The notes: generated by a model not told the origin, from the sequence alone. 64,000 nt of DNA from Clostridiales bacterium 38-18 (GCA_001897605.1 MKTL01000016.1:416395-480394), one strand, 5' to 3'. Numbered from the stretch's first letter, positions 23,530 to 33,597 are shown. Translations and numbers: made by a program.

Positions 23530-24156
23530 ATGAAGGTACTTATAACTGGGTTTGAGCCCTTTGGAGGCGAGAGGATTAATCCGTCCTACGAGGCGGTAAA
23601 GAGTATAAAGGCTTTTGAAAACATAGAGGTTATTAAAGCCTGTCTACCCGTTGTTTTTGGAGATTCAATTACAATGCTGGAACAGCTCATTGATCTTCAT
23701 AAGCCCGATATTGTCATTTGTGTAGGACAAGCGGGAGGGCGACAAGGATTGACCATTGAAAGAGTGGGGATTAACATAGATGATGCAAGAATTCCAGATA
23801 ATAATGGCAACCAACCCATCGATGAAAGAATAGTTGATAACGCGCCTGATGGCTTATTTTCAAATTTACCTATTAAGGCCATCGTAGATCAATGGACACT
23901 GCAGGATGTAAATGGAAGTGTTTCTAATACCGCAGGCACATATGTCTGCAATCATCTTTTATTTGGACTGTTGGAAATGAGACAAAGAAAAACCCCCCTT
24001 TATAAGGGCGGCTTTATTCATGTACCATATATACCTGAGCAAAACATTGAACCTTCGATGTCTCTCGAAATGATTACAAAAGGTTTGGAGATCGCTATTG
24101 AGACCAGCGTAGGGGTTCAGGTGGACATTAAGCAATCTCAGGGAACTATCTGTTAA
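23530..24156 (+). CDS. pcp: Pyroglutamyl-peptidase I
   Basis: 208-residue cytoplasmic cysteine peptidase (family C15) that removes N-terminal pyroglutamate. MKVLITGFEPFGGE is the family N-terminus; ERVGIN holds the catalytic Glu, GTYVCNHLLF the nucleophile Cys and GFIHVPYIPEQ the catalytic His. AGGAGG precedes the ATG. Its last 4 bp overlap the end of rnhA on the other strand, and there is no terminator between them. Confidence 0.95.
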   Translation: MKVLITGFEPFGGERINPSYEAVKSIKAFENIEVIKACLPVVFGDSITMLEQLIDLHKPDIVICVGQAGGRQGLTIERVGINIDDARIPDNNGNQPIDERIVDNAPDGLFSNLPIKAIVDQWTLQDVNGSVSNTAGTYVCNHLLFGLLEMRQRKTPLYKGGFIHVPYIPEQNIEPSMSLEMITKGLEIAIETSVGVQVDIKQSQGTIC

Positions 24157-24698
24157 GCCTTGTAAGGTGCCATACCCAAATTTGCAAGTGCATCTGCTCG
24201 ATGATTAAGCTCGATCAGGGATAAAAAAGCATGCTTAGACAGAGAGGCATTATGCTCTTGATTAAATTTAGTGAGCCACTTATTGACCTCTGCTGTTTTA
24301 TTAGGATCTAGATGTCCTTTGATTTTGTAGAAATTAACCTTCTCGAAGGATTCAACCAAATTGACCAATGTTTCCCAAAGAGCCTTGTTTTCTACAGGCT
24401 CTTTTTTTGAGGTCAGCCAGCCATTCAAACGCCATTTGTGATACCACCCCTGCCTAAAGCAATTGACGACATAAGCGCTATCGGAATAGATATGAACATT
24501 TACTTCTTTCGTTTTTAATGATTGCAAGGCCTCAATAGCAGCTGTCAGCTCCATGACGTTATTGGTCGTCGCTGGTGCGCCACCATAGATTTCTTTAATT
24601 TGTTCCTTGTATTTTAAAACTGCTCCCCAGCCACCGACGTTACCTTCTTGTCCGTTTCCAGAGCATGCACCATCACAAAATATGATTATATCCTTCAT
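24153..24698 (-). CDS. rnhA: Ribonuclease HI
   Basis: 181 residues. Cleaves RNA in RNA-DNA hybrids. IIIFCDGACSGNG has the first catalytic Asp, NNVMELTAAIEAL the Glu, HIYSDSAYVVN the second Asp and HRADALAN the last Asp. KINFYKIKGHLDPNKT resembles the basic substrate-binding region. It is longer than E. coli RNase HI (155) because of an insertion before the last motif. AGGTGAC lies upstream of the ATG. Convergent with pcp. Confidence 0.92.
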   Translation of the reverse strand: MKDIIIFCDGACSGNGQEGNVGGWGAVLKYKEQIKEIYGGAPATTNNVMELTAAIEALQSLKTKEVNVHIYSDSAYVVNCFRQGWYHKWRLNGWLTSKKEPVENKALWETLVNLVESFEKVNFYKIKGHLDPNKTAEVNKWLTKFNQEHNASLSKHAFLSLIELNHRADALANLGMAPYKA

Positions 24699-24774
24699 AA
24701 GTCACCTCATAAGTATTATAGCAAGTTGAAGTGAGGGTTACAACTATATGAAAAATACAGATTTAGCAGAAAAT

Positions 24775-24804
24775 TTGCACAATTCAACAAAAATTTGATA
24801 TTAT
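24775..24804 (+). promoter_or_regulatory. Probable glnA promoter
   Basis: TTGCAC (24775-24780), 18-bp spacer, TATTAT (24799-24804), about 37 nt before the ATG. No obvious palindromic GlnR or TnrA site is visible. Confidence 0.5.
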
Positions 24805-24841
24805 AAGAGGGTAGCAACCATTACATTTAGGAGGCAAGGAC

Positions 24842-26269
24842 ATGTTTAAAAACCATCATGAGGTACAAGAGTTTTGCCGCAACAATGAAATTGAGTTCAT
24901 TGATTTTAAATTATTGGATTTAGCTGGTAGATGGCATCATTTAACCATAACACCACGTCGATTTACAGAAGAAACCATTACGCAGGGCATCGGCTTTGAT
25001 GGGTCAAGCTACGGATTTTTAAGCGTCGAAAAATCAGACATGGTTTTTAAACCTGATCTGGAGTCCTATTTTATCGATCCCTTTAATGAGTCGAAAACAC
25101 TTGTTTTTATGACGCGATTGTTTAAAGTCGATGAAGCGCACTATAGATTTGAAAGCGATCCACGCTTCATCTGTGAAAAAGCAATAGCTTATATGAAAGA
25201 AAAAGCGCATGCAGATCAAGTTTTGTTGGGACCTGAATTTGAGTATTATACCTTTGATAGATGTCAATTTGAGCTGACCCCACAGGCTTCAGGCTTTCTT
25301 GTGGATACGCAGCAAGCTGAATGGCATTCAGGAAAGGTTGAGAATAATAGCGGTTATATCGTTTCCCATAAAGGTGGCTATCATGTTGATCGTCCTAAGG
25401 ACATCAACTTTGATATGAGAAACGAAATTGTGAGCTTGCTTGAGCAAGTTGGCGTACCGGTTAAATACCATCATCCTGAGGTAGGTGGCCCTGGACAGCA
25501 GGAAATAGAGCTTGATTTTGAAGGGCCAGTCGTAATGGGTGACCGTTCAATGCTGGTCAAATATATAATAAAAAATACATCACACCTATATGGCAGAACG
25601 GCGACTTTTATGCCAAAGCCAATCTATGGTGAAGCCGGTAGCGGGATGCACGTGCATATGCAGCTTTTGAATGAAGGCGTTAATCTCTTTTATGAAAAGG
25701 GTGGCTATTCAAATATGAGTAAAATTGGCCTATATGCAATGGGGGGGATATTGAAGCACGCACCTTCACTTATGGCCTTTACCAATCCTTCCACAAACTC
25801 GTTTAAACGATTGGTACCCGGCTATGAAGCGCCTGTTAGCCTTTGCTTTGGTACTGCGAATAGAAGCTCAGTTGTAAGAATTCCAGGCTACGCAATTGAA
25901 CCAAATAGAAAACGATTCGAGTTTAGACCTTCAGATGCGACTGCAAATCCTTATTTGGCATATGCAGCACTGATGATGGCAATGTTTGATGGAATTGAAA
26001 ATGAAATTGATCCCATAAAAGAAGGCTACGGCCCACTTGATGTAAATATATTTAAGCTATCAGATGAGGAAAGATCAAAAATTGGCGCATTGCCTAAGGA
26101 TCTCTATCAAGTAATTGAAGCAATTGAAGCAGATCAGTCCTATCTGTTGAAGGACGGTGTATTTACGCAAGCGATTATCAACGATCAAATCAACTATTTG
26201 AAAAAGGAAGCATTAGCTGAAGGGCTACAGCCTTCACCACGCGAATATAAAGTGTATTATGATTTATAA
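24842..26269 (+). CDS. glnA: Glutamine synthetase, type I
   Basis: 475 residues. ATP-dependent amidation of glutamate. GFDGSSYGF in the N-terminal beta-grasp domain, GPEFEYYTF and EVGGPGQQEIEL (metal-binding Glu), GSGMHVHMQL (catalytic His), NPSTNSFKRLVPGYEAP (Asn loop) and NRKRFEFRPSDATANPYLAYA are all present. At the place of the adenylylated Tyr of GSI-beta enzymes the sequence has VNIFKLSDEE, with Phe, so covalent adenylylation is unlikely. Control would then be transcriptional or by feedback. Monocistronic, with AGGAGG upstream and a terminator after. Confidence 0.95.
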   Translation: MFKNHHEVQEFCRNNEIEFIDFKLLDLAGRWHHLTITPRRFTEETITQGIGFDGSSYGFLSVEKSDMVFKPDLESYFIDPFNESKTLVFMTRLFKVDEAHYRFESDPRFICEKAIAYMKEKAHADQVLLGPEFEYYTFDRCQFELTPQASGFLVDTQQAEWHSGKVENNSGYIVSHKGGYHVDRPKDINFDMRNEIVSLLEQVGVPVKYHHPEVGGPGQQEIELDFEGPVVMGDRSMLVKYIIKNTSHLYGRTATFMPKPIYGEAGSGMHVHMQLLNEGVNLFYEKGGYSNMSKIGLYAMGGILKHAPSLMAFTNPSTNSFKRLVPGYEAPVSLCFGTANRSSVVRIPGYAIEPNRKRFEFRPSDATANPYLAYAALMMAMFDGIENEIDPIKEGYGPLDVNIFKLSDEERSKIGALPKDLYQVIEAIEADQSYLLKDGVFTQAIINDQINYLKKEALAEGLQPSPREYKVYYDL

Positions 26270-26276
26270 TAATTGC

Positions 26277-26316
26277 AAGGCACACTTGTTTATATGCTAA
26301 CAAGTGTGCTTTTGTT
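26277..26316 (+). terminator. glnA terminator
   Basis: AAGGCACACTTGT (26277-26289) pairs with ACAAGTGTGCTTT (26300-26312), followed by a T-rich tail. Confidence 0.88.
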
Positions 26317-26402
26317 TATAGAAATCAGTTAAATTTCATTGTCAATATGTCCATATAATGAGATAATACAATATAAGCCAGACGTTAGAAAAGGACGTAT
26401 TT

Positions 26403-27977
26403 ATGCACATAAACGACAAAAAAATGATAATAGATCAGCTAACTAATTTCATTAAATATAGAAGTGATTCTGCAACAGAACATGAGCGTGCATTTGAAAG
26501 TATTTTGTTAGAGGCAATCAAAAACATACCCTATTTTCAAAACCATAGCGCTTTTTATGGTGCAGCGTTAATTGAGTCAGACCCACTACATAGAAGTGTT
26601 GTTTGGGCATTAAGTGGAACTGAGTATTCTAAAACGGTGATTCTTTTTGGTCATCATGATACGGTTGATTTAAGTGATTACGGTCATTTAGATGGGACAA
26701 TTCCCGAAGAAATCAGAGCGTATTTCAGCGAGAGTGAAGCGGATGCAAGCTCAGGAGAATGGCTCTTTGGTAGAGGCAGCTGTGATATGAAGGCTGGGTT
26801 GGTAATCAACCTTAACCAGCTTCGTAAAGCGACTGAGGGTGCTTACAAGCATAATATACTTTTAATAAGTGTTCCAGACGAAGAAACGCTATCTGTTGGC
26901 ATGCGAGCAGCAACTGAGTTGATTCTTGAGTTAAAGGAACAGCATCAGCTTAATTTTGAACTTGCAGTTCTAACAGAGCCCCACGAGCGGGTAAGTGACG
27001 ATGAAATTGTCCTTTCATCTGGTTCTGTAGGAAAAATGATGCCTATTATAGTCACTAAAGGACAATCGACACATTCTGGACTAGCCTATAAGGGCTTAAA
27101 CTCTGTTGCAATTGCGATGGAGGTTATTAAGGCAATCGAGCTGAATACTGAAATGGGTGATGTCGTGGATAAGCGTATGACACCGCCTCCAACCTTTTTA
27201 GATCTTCACACCTTGAGAGAAGGGTATTCAGTTACCACACCTGAGTATACCGTCGCAACCTTTAACTGGTTGTTTCTAAAGGGCAACCTAGAATACAAAA
27301 TGGCGCAACTAAAGGAGCTATGTAAATGGTCTGCTGAAGATGCAATTAATCAATACAACTACTCCTATAACGAGTTTTTGAGAAAGCAAAATCAGCCCTC
27401 CTATTGTGACTGTCACGACATTAACTTTGAAATATTGTTATACGATGAGTTGGTTGATCGTGTGAAGGACCAAGTCGATATTGATGTGTTATATAATGAC
27501 ATTATCAGTGCCAATAAGGAACGTTCCATACAAGAAAATACGGCGCTGTACATTAAGGCCCTGATGGGGTATTTAAATGCTGATTATCCTATAGTTGTAA
27601 TTGGGTTACTACCGCCTTTTTACCCTGCAGTTTCAAGTAAGGCCTATTTTGAGGATAAGCTGAAAGCTATAATAGAGGCCTATAGCGTAGAAAATGATCA
27701 AAAGATAAAGGTAGATCATTATTTTATGGGCATTTCAGATATGAGCTATATGAAAGCTTCTCCACATGAAATTTACAGTACACTTAGATTAATGCCAACC
27801 TTTAACAGGGAGTATAAATTGCCATACGATGCAATTGATGCTTTAAATATTGAGGTGCTACACCTTGGCCCTTGGGGGAAAAATCTTCATTTAAAAGGAG
27901 AACGCGTTTTTATCGAGGATGTAACGACGAATATTCCAAAGCTGATGGACCACATCCTCTGCGAACTTGCCAAATGA
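26403..27977 (+). CDS. M20-family peptidase, RocB-like
   Basis: 524 residues. Zinc-dependent M20 fold: FGHHDTVDL (first metal His and catalytic Asp), GRGSCDMKAG (bridging Asp), VPDEETLSVG (Glu pair) and a late His. The long form with a lid domain and ITKGQSTHSGLAYKGLNSV matches RocB, the arginine-utilisation protein of Bacillus, and related deacylase-like enzymes. An arginine deiminase operon lies 18 kb away, which makes amino-acid catabolism plausible. The exact substrate is unknown even for RocB. Confidence 0.85.
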   Translation: MHINDKKMIIDQLTNFIKYRSDSATEHERAFESILLEAIKNIPYFQNHSAFYGAALIESDPLHRSVVWALSGTEYSKTVILFGHHDTVDLSDYGHLDGTIPEEIRAYFSESEADASSGEWLFGRGSCDMKAGLVINLNQLRKATEGAYKHNILLISVPDEETLSVGMRAATELILELKEQHQLNFELAVLTEPHERVSDDEIVLSSGSVGKMMPIIVTKGQSTHSGLAYKGLNSVAIAMEVIKAIELNTEMGDVVDKRMTPPPTFLDLHTLREGYSVTTPEYTVATFNWLFLKGNLEYKMAQLKELCKWSAEDAINQYNYSYNEFLRKQNQPSYCDCHDINFEILLYDELVDRVKDQVDIDVLYNDIISANKERSIQENTALYIKALMGYLNADYPIVVIGLLPPFYPAVSSKAYFEDKLKAIIEAYSVENDQKIKVDHYFMGISDMSYMKASPHEIYSTLRLMPTFNREYKLPYDAIDALNIEVLHLGPWGKNLHLKGERVFIEDVTTNIPKLMDHILCELAK

Positions 27978-28021
27978 TGCTTTAAGGTGATGAGAGATTT
28001 ATAAAAGGACACATAATAGTT

Positions 28022-28056
28022 AAGCGTGATTGATAGGAATCAATCACGCTTTTTTA
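28022..28056 (+). terminator. Terminator after the RocB-like gene
   Basis: AAGCGTGATTGA (28022-28033) pairs with TCAATCACGCTT (28040-28051), then a T-run. Confidence 0.92.
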
Positions 28057-28120
28057 GTTAAACCAATATGAACTTATTCAGAATTTATTCAGAGCTTATT
28101 AACACCATTTCAACAGAAAG

Positions 28121-28160
28121 TGAGGATAATTGTGGATAACTCTGTGGATATTGTGGGCAA
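28121..28160. promoter_or_regulatory. Second DnaA-box-like cluster
   Basis: Four same-orientation 9-mers in 40 bp: TGAGGATAA (28121), TGTGGATAA (28131, perfect), TGTGGATAT (28143) and TGTGGGCAA (28152). Intergenic, between a terminator and the end of the pepF-like gene, so it does not look like a promoter site. Confidence 0.5.
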
Positions 28161-28176
28161 ACGCATGTTTGTATCC

Positions 28177-29961
28177 CTATTTTGACAGTTTTTGATCAAC
28201 AATGGCCTCGAAAGCATCGACGTCCTCTTTAATCTTTTCAAGTGAGGATGCCCAGAATTTTTCATTCTCAGGATCAATGTCCATGATAGAACAAACATCA
28301 ACTATACTCATTTTGCCAGTTGCCCTGAGCATTTCATCGTATTTGGTAAGAAACTTATCAGGTTGTTCCAAGTATTTTGCATAAAGTCCTGTAGCAAATA
28401 GTAAACCAAAGGCATAAGGAAAATTATAAAAGTTTCTTGCTGCATAATAGTAGTGATTCTTATTTAACCACATATATGGATGGAGATGGTTTTCATCAAG
28501 ACCATCACCGTACGCTTTCCTTTGCGAATCCAGCATTAACTCCTTCAGCTCAGCAACTGACAGAGGATGGTCTTTTCTTTCCTCAAAAACAGCAGTCTCA
28601 AAGTAATATCTAGAGAGTATATCTACGATGACCTGAGTCGCACTTGAAAGACTGTTTTCAAGAATGGATAGCTTTAAATCTTCATCGGCATTTTTCAACA
28701 CGGCATTTCTAACAATGGTCTCACAGAAAATAGAGGCTGTTTCAGCCAAGGGCATCGGATAATTTGTGTTTAAAATACTTTCAGACATAATCCGATCGCC
28801 ATGAAAGGCATGACCCAACTCGTGTGCTATTGTGAGGACATTTTTAAGCTTACCAGTGAAATTAAGGAGAACGCGGCTTTGATTGATGCTTGGAATATTT
28901 GAGCAAAATGCGCCTCCGACCTTACCTGCTCTGGGCTCAAAATCAATCCATTGTGCCTCAAAGCACTTATCGGCAAAGCTGGACAATTCAGTGCTAAAGT
29001 CAGCAAAATATGATACGATGAAGCTTCTTGCCTCTGCGATGGTAAAGCTTTTGTCAGATTCAGTTACGGGTGCAAAAAGGTCATAAAATGGCATTGCCCC
29101 TTCGTTGCCAAGTAATCTAGACTTAGCCTTTAAGTACCGTCTAAAATCAGGAAGAAACTGTTCCATCGTCCTTAGCATTGAATCCAAGGTTTTGCGAGAC
29201 ATTCTTGAATTGAATAGGGTTTCGTCTAAAGGAGAATCGAATTTTCTTAGTGAACTAAGCGTTAAGACTTCACCCTTAATGCCGTTAAGGGCAGCCGCTG
29301 AAACCTCAGCGTGCGTATCATATGCACTAAGCTCGGACTCGTATCCAAGCTTTCGAATGCTTTTATCACCGCTAAATGCCAAATTACGAATGGCCATAAT
29401 GGGCATGGCTTTCGTTCCATCAGGTAACGGTACCTCATAAGAAAGCTGTGATGATGCTTTGCTTTGTAGGGTTTCCCATGCTGACGCACCTGTCGCACTT
29501 AGCTTTGAAGCAAGTATTTCTTCTTTTGGAGACATCATGTGTGCGGTTGATGCGATTAGCTCCTCTAGGAAGAAAAGATGCTCTTGAATTAAGATCGACT
29601 TTGAAGCGAGTGCATCTATAGAATCAATCTCCTTAAGCCATAGCTTAAATGCAACCCTAGGTTCAGTGAGCATGCTTTCAAACTTGAGTACCTTAGATTT
29701 TGTCATTAAAGCATCTTTGGATTTTGAGTTAGTTGTAAAGGATAAGTGACCAAAAGCACCAACTCTTCGTAAGGTAGTCATATCCTCAATCAATGCTTTT
29801 AAGAAAGCTTCAATACTTCCTATTTCATCATTGTGATGGGTTAGATGTTTCTCAATGAGGGCTTTATATCGTAGTGAAATGCCCTCGCACTTTACAAGAT
29901 CAGCCTTGAAGCTAGGATCATCAAACCCCTTATAAAGCGCATCTAAGTTCCAAGTCGTCAT
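28177..29961 (-). CDS. M3-family oligoendopeptidase (PepF-like), copy 1
   Basis: 594-residue cytoplasmic zinc metallopeptidase that trims oligopeptides. HELGHAFHG is the HExxH zinc motif, and LAETASIFCETIV, about 25 residues later, gives the third ligand. The C-terminal NHYYYAARNFYNFPYAFG is an M3B family signature. Its ATG overlaps the stop of the upstream paralogue by one base (TAATG), so the two are translationally coupled. Together they probably finish breakdown of imported peptides. Confidence 0.94.
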   Translation of the reverse strand: MTTWNLDALYKGFDDPSFKADLVKCEGISLRYKALIEKHLTHHNDEIGSIEAFLKALIEDMTTLRRVGAFGHLSFTTNSKSKDALMTKSKVLKFESMLTEPRVAFKLWLKEIDSIDALASKSILIQEHLFFLEELIASTAHMMSPKEEILASKLSATGASAWETLQSKASSQLSYEVPLPDGTKAMPIMAIRNLAFSGDKSIRKLGYESELSAYDTHAEVSAAALNGIKGEVLTLSSLRKFDSPLDETLFNSRMSRKTLDSMLRTMEQFLPDFRRYLKAKSRLLGNEGAMPFYDLFAPVTESDKSFTIAEARSFIVSYFADFSTELSSFADKCFEAQWIDFEPRAGKVGGAFCSNIPSINQSRVLLNFTGKLKNVLTIAHELGHAFHGDRIMSESILNTNYPMPLAETASIFCETIVRNAVLKNADEDLKLSILENSLSSATQVIVDILSRYYFETAVFEERKDHPLSVAELKELMLDSQRKAYGDGLDENHLHPYMWLNKNHYYYAARNFYNFPYAFGLLFATGLYAKYLEQPDKFLTKYDEMLRATGKMSIVDVCSIMDIDPENEKFWASSLEKIKEDVDAFEAIVDQKLSK

Positions 29962-31724
29962 TATAGTTCACCTGCCAATCGAACAAACTCATGGATATCG
30001 TTTTTAATCTGATCAAGTGATGCGTTCCAAAAGGCTTCACTTTCGACATCAATCGCCATAATTTTACAAACGTCGATCACGGACATTTTTCCAGAAGCAG
30101 CCAGTAGCTTATCGTAATTGTCTTTAAAAAATTCAGGTTCATCAAGGTATTTGGCATATAACCCCTTTGCAAATAGCAAACCAAATGCATAAGGGAAATT
30201 ATAAAAGTTCAGCGCAGCAGAATAATAATGTGGCTTGATTAACCACATATATGGGTGCAGTGTTTCATGATCTAATCCTGTCCCATAAGCTTTTTTCTGA
30301 GCTTCAGTCATTATTGTTTTTAATTCCTCAACCGATAGGGGATGATCTACTCTCGTATCAAATAATTGAGATTCAAACATAAATCTTGAATAAATATCAC
30401 AAATCACCTGAGTGGCATCCTGAAGTGAATTTTCAAGGATCGTAATCGCCTCATCCTTAGTTGCAATCTTCAGAGCTGCATTATTTACAATGGTTTCACA
30501 GAAGGTAGAAGCGGTTTCAGCAAGAGGCATTGGATAGTTAATATTTAGAATGTCTTCATCATTTGTACAGATAGCGTGATAACCATGTCCAAGCTCGTGC
30601 GCCATTGTGGTGACATCCCCAAGGTTGCCAGTATAATTTAATAACACACGAAATTCACCGAGTGGATGTAAAGAAGCACAGAAAGCCCCACTTACTTTAC
30701 CTTCGTGAGGTGAAACATCTATCCAAGCGTTGTCAATCGCATGCTTTGCTACAGAAGCCAGCTTGTCAGAAAAAGCTGAAAAATTATCGATCACGAACTG
30801 GCAGCCCTCTTCGTAGCTGAATTTTTTTTGGGCAGTTCCAATGGGCGCAAACAAATCATAAAAAGGCAATCCACCTTTGTGGTCAAGTAATCGCGCTTTA
30901 GTTTGTAGGTATTCATGGAACGTAGGCAATGCTTTTTCAATAGCTCCAAACATAGCTGTAAGCGTTTGTTTTGACATACGTGAGTTTTCAAGTGTCATAT
31001 CTAGTGGTGACGCGTAGCCTCTTAGCTCACTCATGGTCAAGACTTCACCCTTAATACTGTTAAGTGACATAGCAACCGCTTCGTCAATTTTACCATAGGC
31101 ATCTAGCTCAGCTTCGAAAGCCGCTTTTCTTATCTCCTGTGAAGAATCATATGCCATGTTGCGTATGACTGTAATTGGTAGACGTTTGACCTCGCCATCA
31201 AGCTTGATCGTAACGCTTAAGGTTGAAGTTAATTTTTGTTGTAAGGTCGTCCACGCATTTGAACCTGTAATGGATAGCTTTGAAGCAAGCACCTCCTCCT
31301 CTTCTGACAGCAGATGTGTTGAGAAGGCTTTGTCCTCACAAATGATAAATTCAAATTGCTTTAAGCAATTCGATGGCGCGATATAGGCTTGTATGTCGTC
31401 GATCTTACTTAAGAATTGAATTAGCTTTGTTCTAGCAGGCGTTATTTCAGAGAAAAGCTTTCTTAGCTTGTTTTCAGTTTGAAGTGCAGATTCATTTGAT
31501 GTGTTACAAGAGAATGTCAGGCTTGCAAAATTATAGAGCTTCATAAGGGTAGATTCAACGGCAGAACGCTTCGTATAATAGTTTTCAAGCGTTTCCAAGG
31601 AAGACAAAGAAGTAGCAATCTGATTTAATGATCGAATATCATTTTCGAGCTTTTCAAAATCTGCCTTAAAGGCATCTGACCCAAAATCGCTATAGAGTTC
31701 TTTAAGTGACCAGTTTAAATGCAT
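29961..31724 (-). CDS. M3-family oligoendopeptidase (PepF-like), copy 2
   Basis: 587-residue paralogue of the downstream enzyme, with the same motifs: HELGHGYHA, LAETASTFCETIV, KPHYYSAALNFYNFPYAFG. Clearly a tandem duplicate, but diverged in the residue after the zinc helix (GYHAI against AFHGD), which may alter peptide preference. First gene of the two-gene minus-strand operon; GGAGGG lies upstream of the ATG. Confidence 0.94.
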   Translation of the reverse strand: MHLNWSLKELYSDFGSDAFKADFEKLENDIRSLNQIATSLSSLETLENYYTKRSAVESTLMKLYNFASLTFSCNTSNESALQTENKLRKLFSEITPARTKLIQFLSKIDDIQAYIAPSNCLKQFEFIICEDKAFSTHLLSEEEEVLASKLSITGSNAWTTLQQKLTSTLSVTIKLDGEVKRLPITVIRNMAYDSSQEIRKAAFEAELDAYGKIDEAVAMSLNSIKGEVLTMSELRGYASPLDMTLENSRMSKQTLTAMFGAIEKALPTFHEYLQTKARLLDHKGGLPFYDLFAPIGTAQKKFSYEEGCQFVIDNFSAFSDKLASVAKHAIDNAWIDVSPHEGKVSGAFCASLHPLGEFRVLLNYTGNLGDVTTMAHELGHGYHAICTNDEDILNINYPMPLAETASTFCETIVNNAALKIATKDEAITILENSLQDATQVICDIYSRFMFESQLFDTRVDHPLSVEELKTIMTEAQKKAYGTGLDHETLHPYMWLIKPHYYSAALNFYNFPYAFGLLFAKGLYAKYLDEPEFFKDNYDKLLAASGKMSVIDVCKIMAIDVESEAFWNASLDQIKNDIHEFVRLAGEL

Positions 31725-31896
31725 AAGACCCTCCGTTTAAATTATCATAATATTTAGTTATTCGAAGTATTAATTCATTATATCACATATAAAAAAATTT
31801 ATACTTAAAAGCGGATTAAAAAGCTGATGCTAAATTCAAAAAATACGTGCAAAATGACTCACCTGTGATGTGTTTTTGAGATGAAATGATAAGTGA

Positions 31897-31933
31897 TAAA
31901 AAAGAGGCACCCTCCATATGGATGAATGCCTTC
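31897..31933 (-). terminator. Terminator of the diguanylate cyclase gene
   Basis: AGGCA (31905-31909) and TGCCT (31927-31931) enclose the palindrome CCATATGG; the plus-strand A-run before it becomes the T-run on the minus strand. Confidence 0.72.
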
Positions 31934-31937
31934 GATT

Positions 31938-33359
31938 CTAAAAGGTATTGATAATACTGAGTATTTCTGGGTGCTCAGCTTTATATTTCTCTTTAAACTT
32001 ATACATTCTAATATCAGCAATCTTAACGAGGATGTCATAGATCATCGAGTCATCAGGAGATGCGGCAACTCCGTAGCTAAAGCTGACAGGGAGCTCATTA
32101 CCATGAAATTCAATGGTGTGATTCTTTAAATTATCAAAAATGGCAGTCATCTTTTCTTCAGCATGTGTTAAGGTGATGGACCTTAAAAGGATGACAAATT
32201 CATCACCGCCGATTCTAGAGAGAACATCCGATTCACGAATAGAGCCACGTATCATATTGGAAAATTCCTTAAGGATGACGTCGCCAGCGCTGTGTCCAAA
32301 GCTGTCGTTAATCAACTTCAAGTAATTCAAATCGCAGAGGACGATGGCGTAAGGCTCCAATGTATCTAAAGTATAGTCGCGATGATCGTCTATAATTTTC
32401 TCAAAGTAATTTCTATTAACCGCACCCGTCAGCTTATCATAACGAGACATGGTAACGGTTTCGTCCACTAAGTATTTGTTCTTAAGAGCGATGGCAATTT
32501 GTGATGAAAAGAAATGAATCAACTGTAGGTCGATTTCATCAAAGGCATCCTTTCTGTCGCTGTCAATGTTTAGAATGGCAAAAATCCTTCCATCGATAAC
32601 GATGGGCGCAGACAGTACCTCTTCGATGTCCAGTCCGCCAGCCTTTTCAATAACAGCCACGCGATCTTCATCTAAAATCTTAGAATCAAACTCTTTTATA
32701 TTTCTTATAATTGCAGGCGCTTCAAAATTGTTTTTTGCATTTTTATATAAAAAGGTTTCCTCAAGCTGCATTTTCACCTTTTTGAGCTCTGATAGATTAT
32801 AGCCGACACAGGTATGATATTCATAAAAATTAGCCTTTTGATCAAGGACAAGAAGGCTACCCTTGTTAGCGTTTTCAATAACCTCAATAGCCGAATGCAA
32901 AATGATGTCATAGTAATCGTCAGAATCATTTAAATTTAAAAACAAATGATTTACCTTTAACAGTGTATCTAAGGTGTGATTTTTAAAAACATTGATCCGT
33001 TCAAGCTCTTTTAATCGATTTTCATATAGATCGTGTTCACCAATAGCCTGTGTGATAATGCTCTCATAGTGTGTAAACAAAGAATCAATGTTTCTGAAGT
33101 GGCCAAATTTGGATTTGTCGATTTTTTCGCTTGGAAGCTTGCCGAGCTTTTTCTCTAAACGAGTGGTATTATTTTCAATGATTTTAACCATTTTACGAAT
33201 GTGAAAAAAAACGCCAAGCATAGGTATTCCAATGATTAGTATCAGAGATATGAAAAGTGGAAACGGCTCTTGATAGGTAAAGACACTACTATAAACTAGC
33301 GCAGCCAGCAGCAGTGCTACGAGACCGAATGTGATAAAGTATTTTTTTCTAAGATTCAT
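31938..33359 (-). CDS. Membrane-anchored GAF-GGDEF diguanylate cyclase
   Basis: 473 residues. Two N-terminal transmembrane segments (about 8-28 and 33-52), a helical or coiled linker (about 60-125), a GAF sensor domain (about 135-285) and a GGDEF domain (about 300-470). LTGAVNRNYFEKI opens the cyclase domain. The active site is intact (RIGGDEFVILL), and RESD five residues upstream is the RxxD inhibitory site, so it should make c-di-GMP with product inhibition. The GAF ligand is unknown. No EAL or PilZ gene is nearby. Monocistronic. Confidence 0.93.
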   Translation of the reverse strand: MNLRKKYFITFGLVALLLAALVYSSVFTYQEPFPLFISLILIIGIPMLGVFFHIRKMVKIIENNTTRLEKKLGKLPSEKIDKSKFGHFRNIDSLFTHYESIITQAIGEHDLYENRLKELERINVFKNHTLDTLLKVNHLFLNLNDSDDYYDIILHSAIEVIENANKGSLLVLDQKANFYEYHTCVGYNLSELKKVKMQLEETFLYKNAKNNFEAPAIIRNIKEFDSKILDEDRVAVIEKAGGLDIEEVLSAPIVIDGRIFAILNIDSDRKDAFDEIDLQLIHFFSSQIAIALKNKYLVDETVTMSRYDKLTGAVNRNYFEKIIDDHRDYTLDTLEPYAIVLCDLNYLKLINDSFGHSAGDVILKEFSNMIRGSIRESDVLSRIGGDEFVILLRSITLTHAEEKMTAIFDNLKNHTIEFHGNELPVSFSYGVAASPDDSMIYDILVKIADIRMYKFKEKYKAEHPEILSIINTF

Positions 33360-33467
33360 TAATTCACCCTCTATGTGTTAATTGTTCTTTTCTTAAGTCG
33401 GACTTAATAGTTTCTTAATATTTATAGATTATAACTGAATTAAGATTTAATCGTCTTAGCGCAATAG

Positions 33468-33476
33468 TGATATAAT
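33468..33476 (+). promoter_or_regulatory. Extended -10 promoter upstream of nfeD
   Basis: TGATATAAT with only a weak -35. The same string precedes the SPFH gene (34111) and pcp (23453). Confidence 0.5.
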
Positions 33477-33597
33477 GCTAGATTAGAAAGATTAAGCTTT
33501 GCAATTAAACGATATGTATAAAGAAGTGATAATTTTATTATACATGATATGCGCTATCAAATAAATATTAGACTTCATGAATTATTAGGAGGGTATT

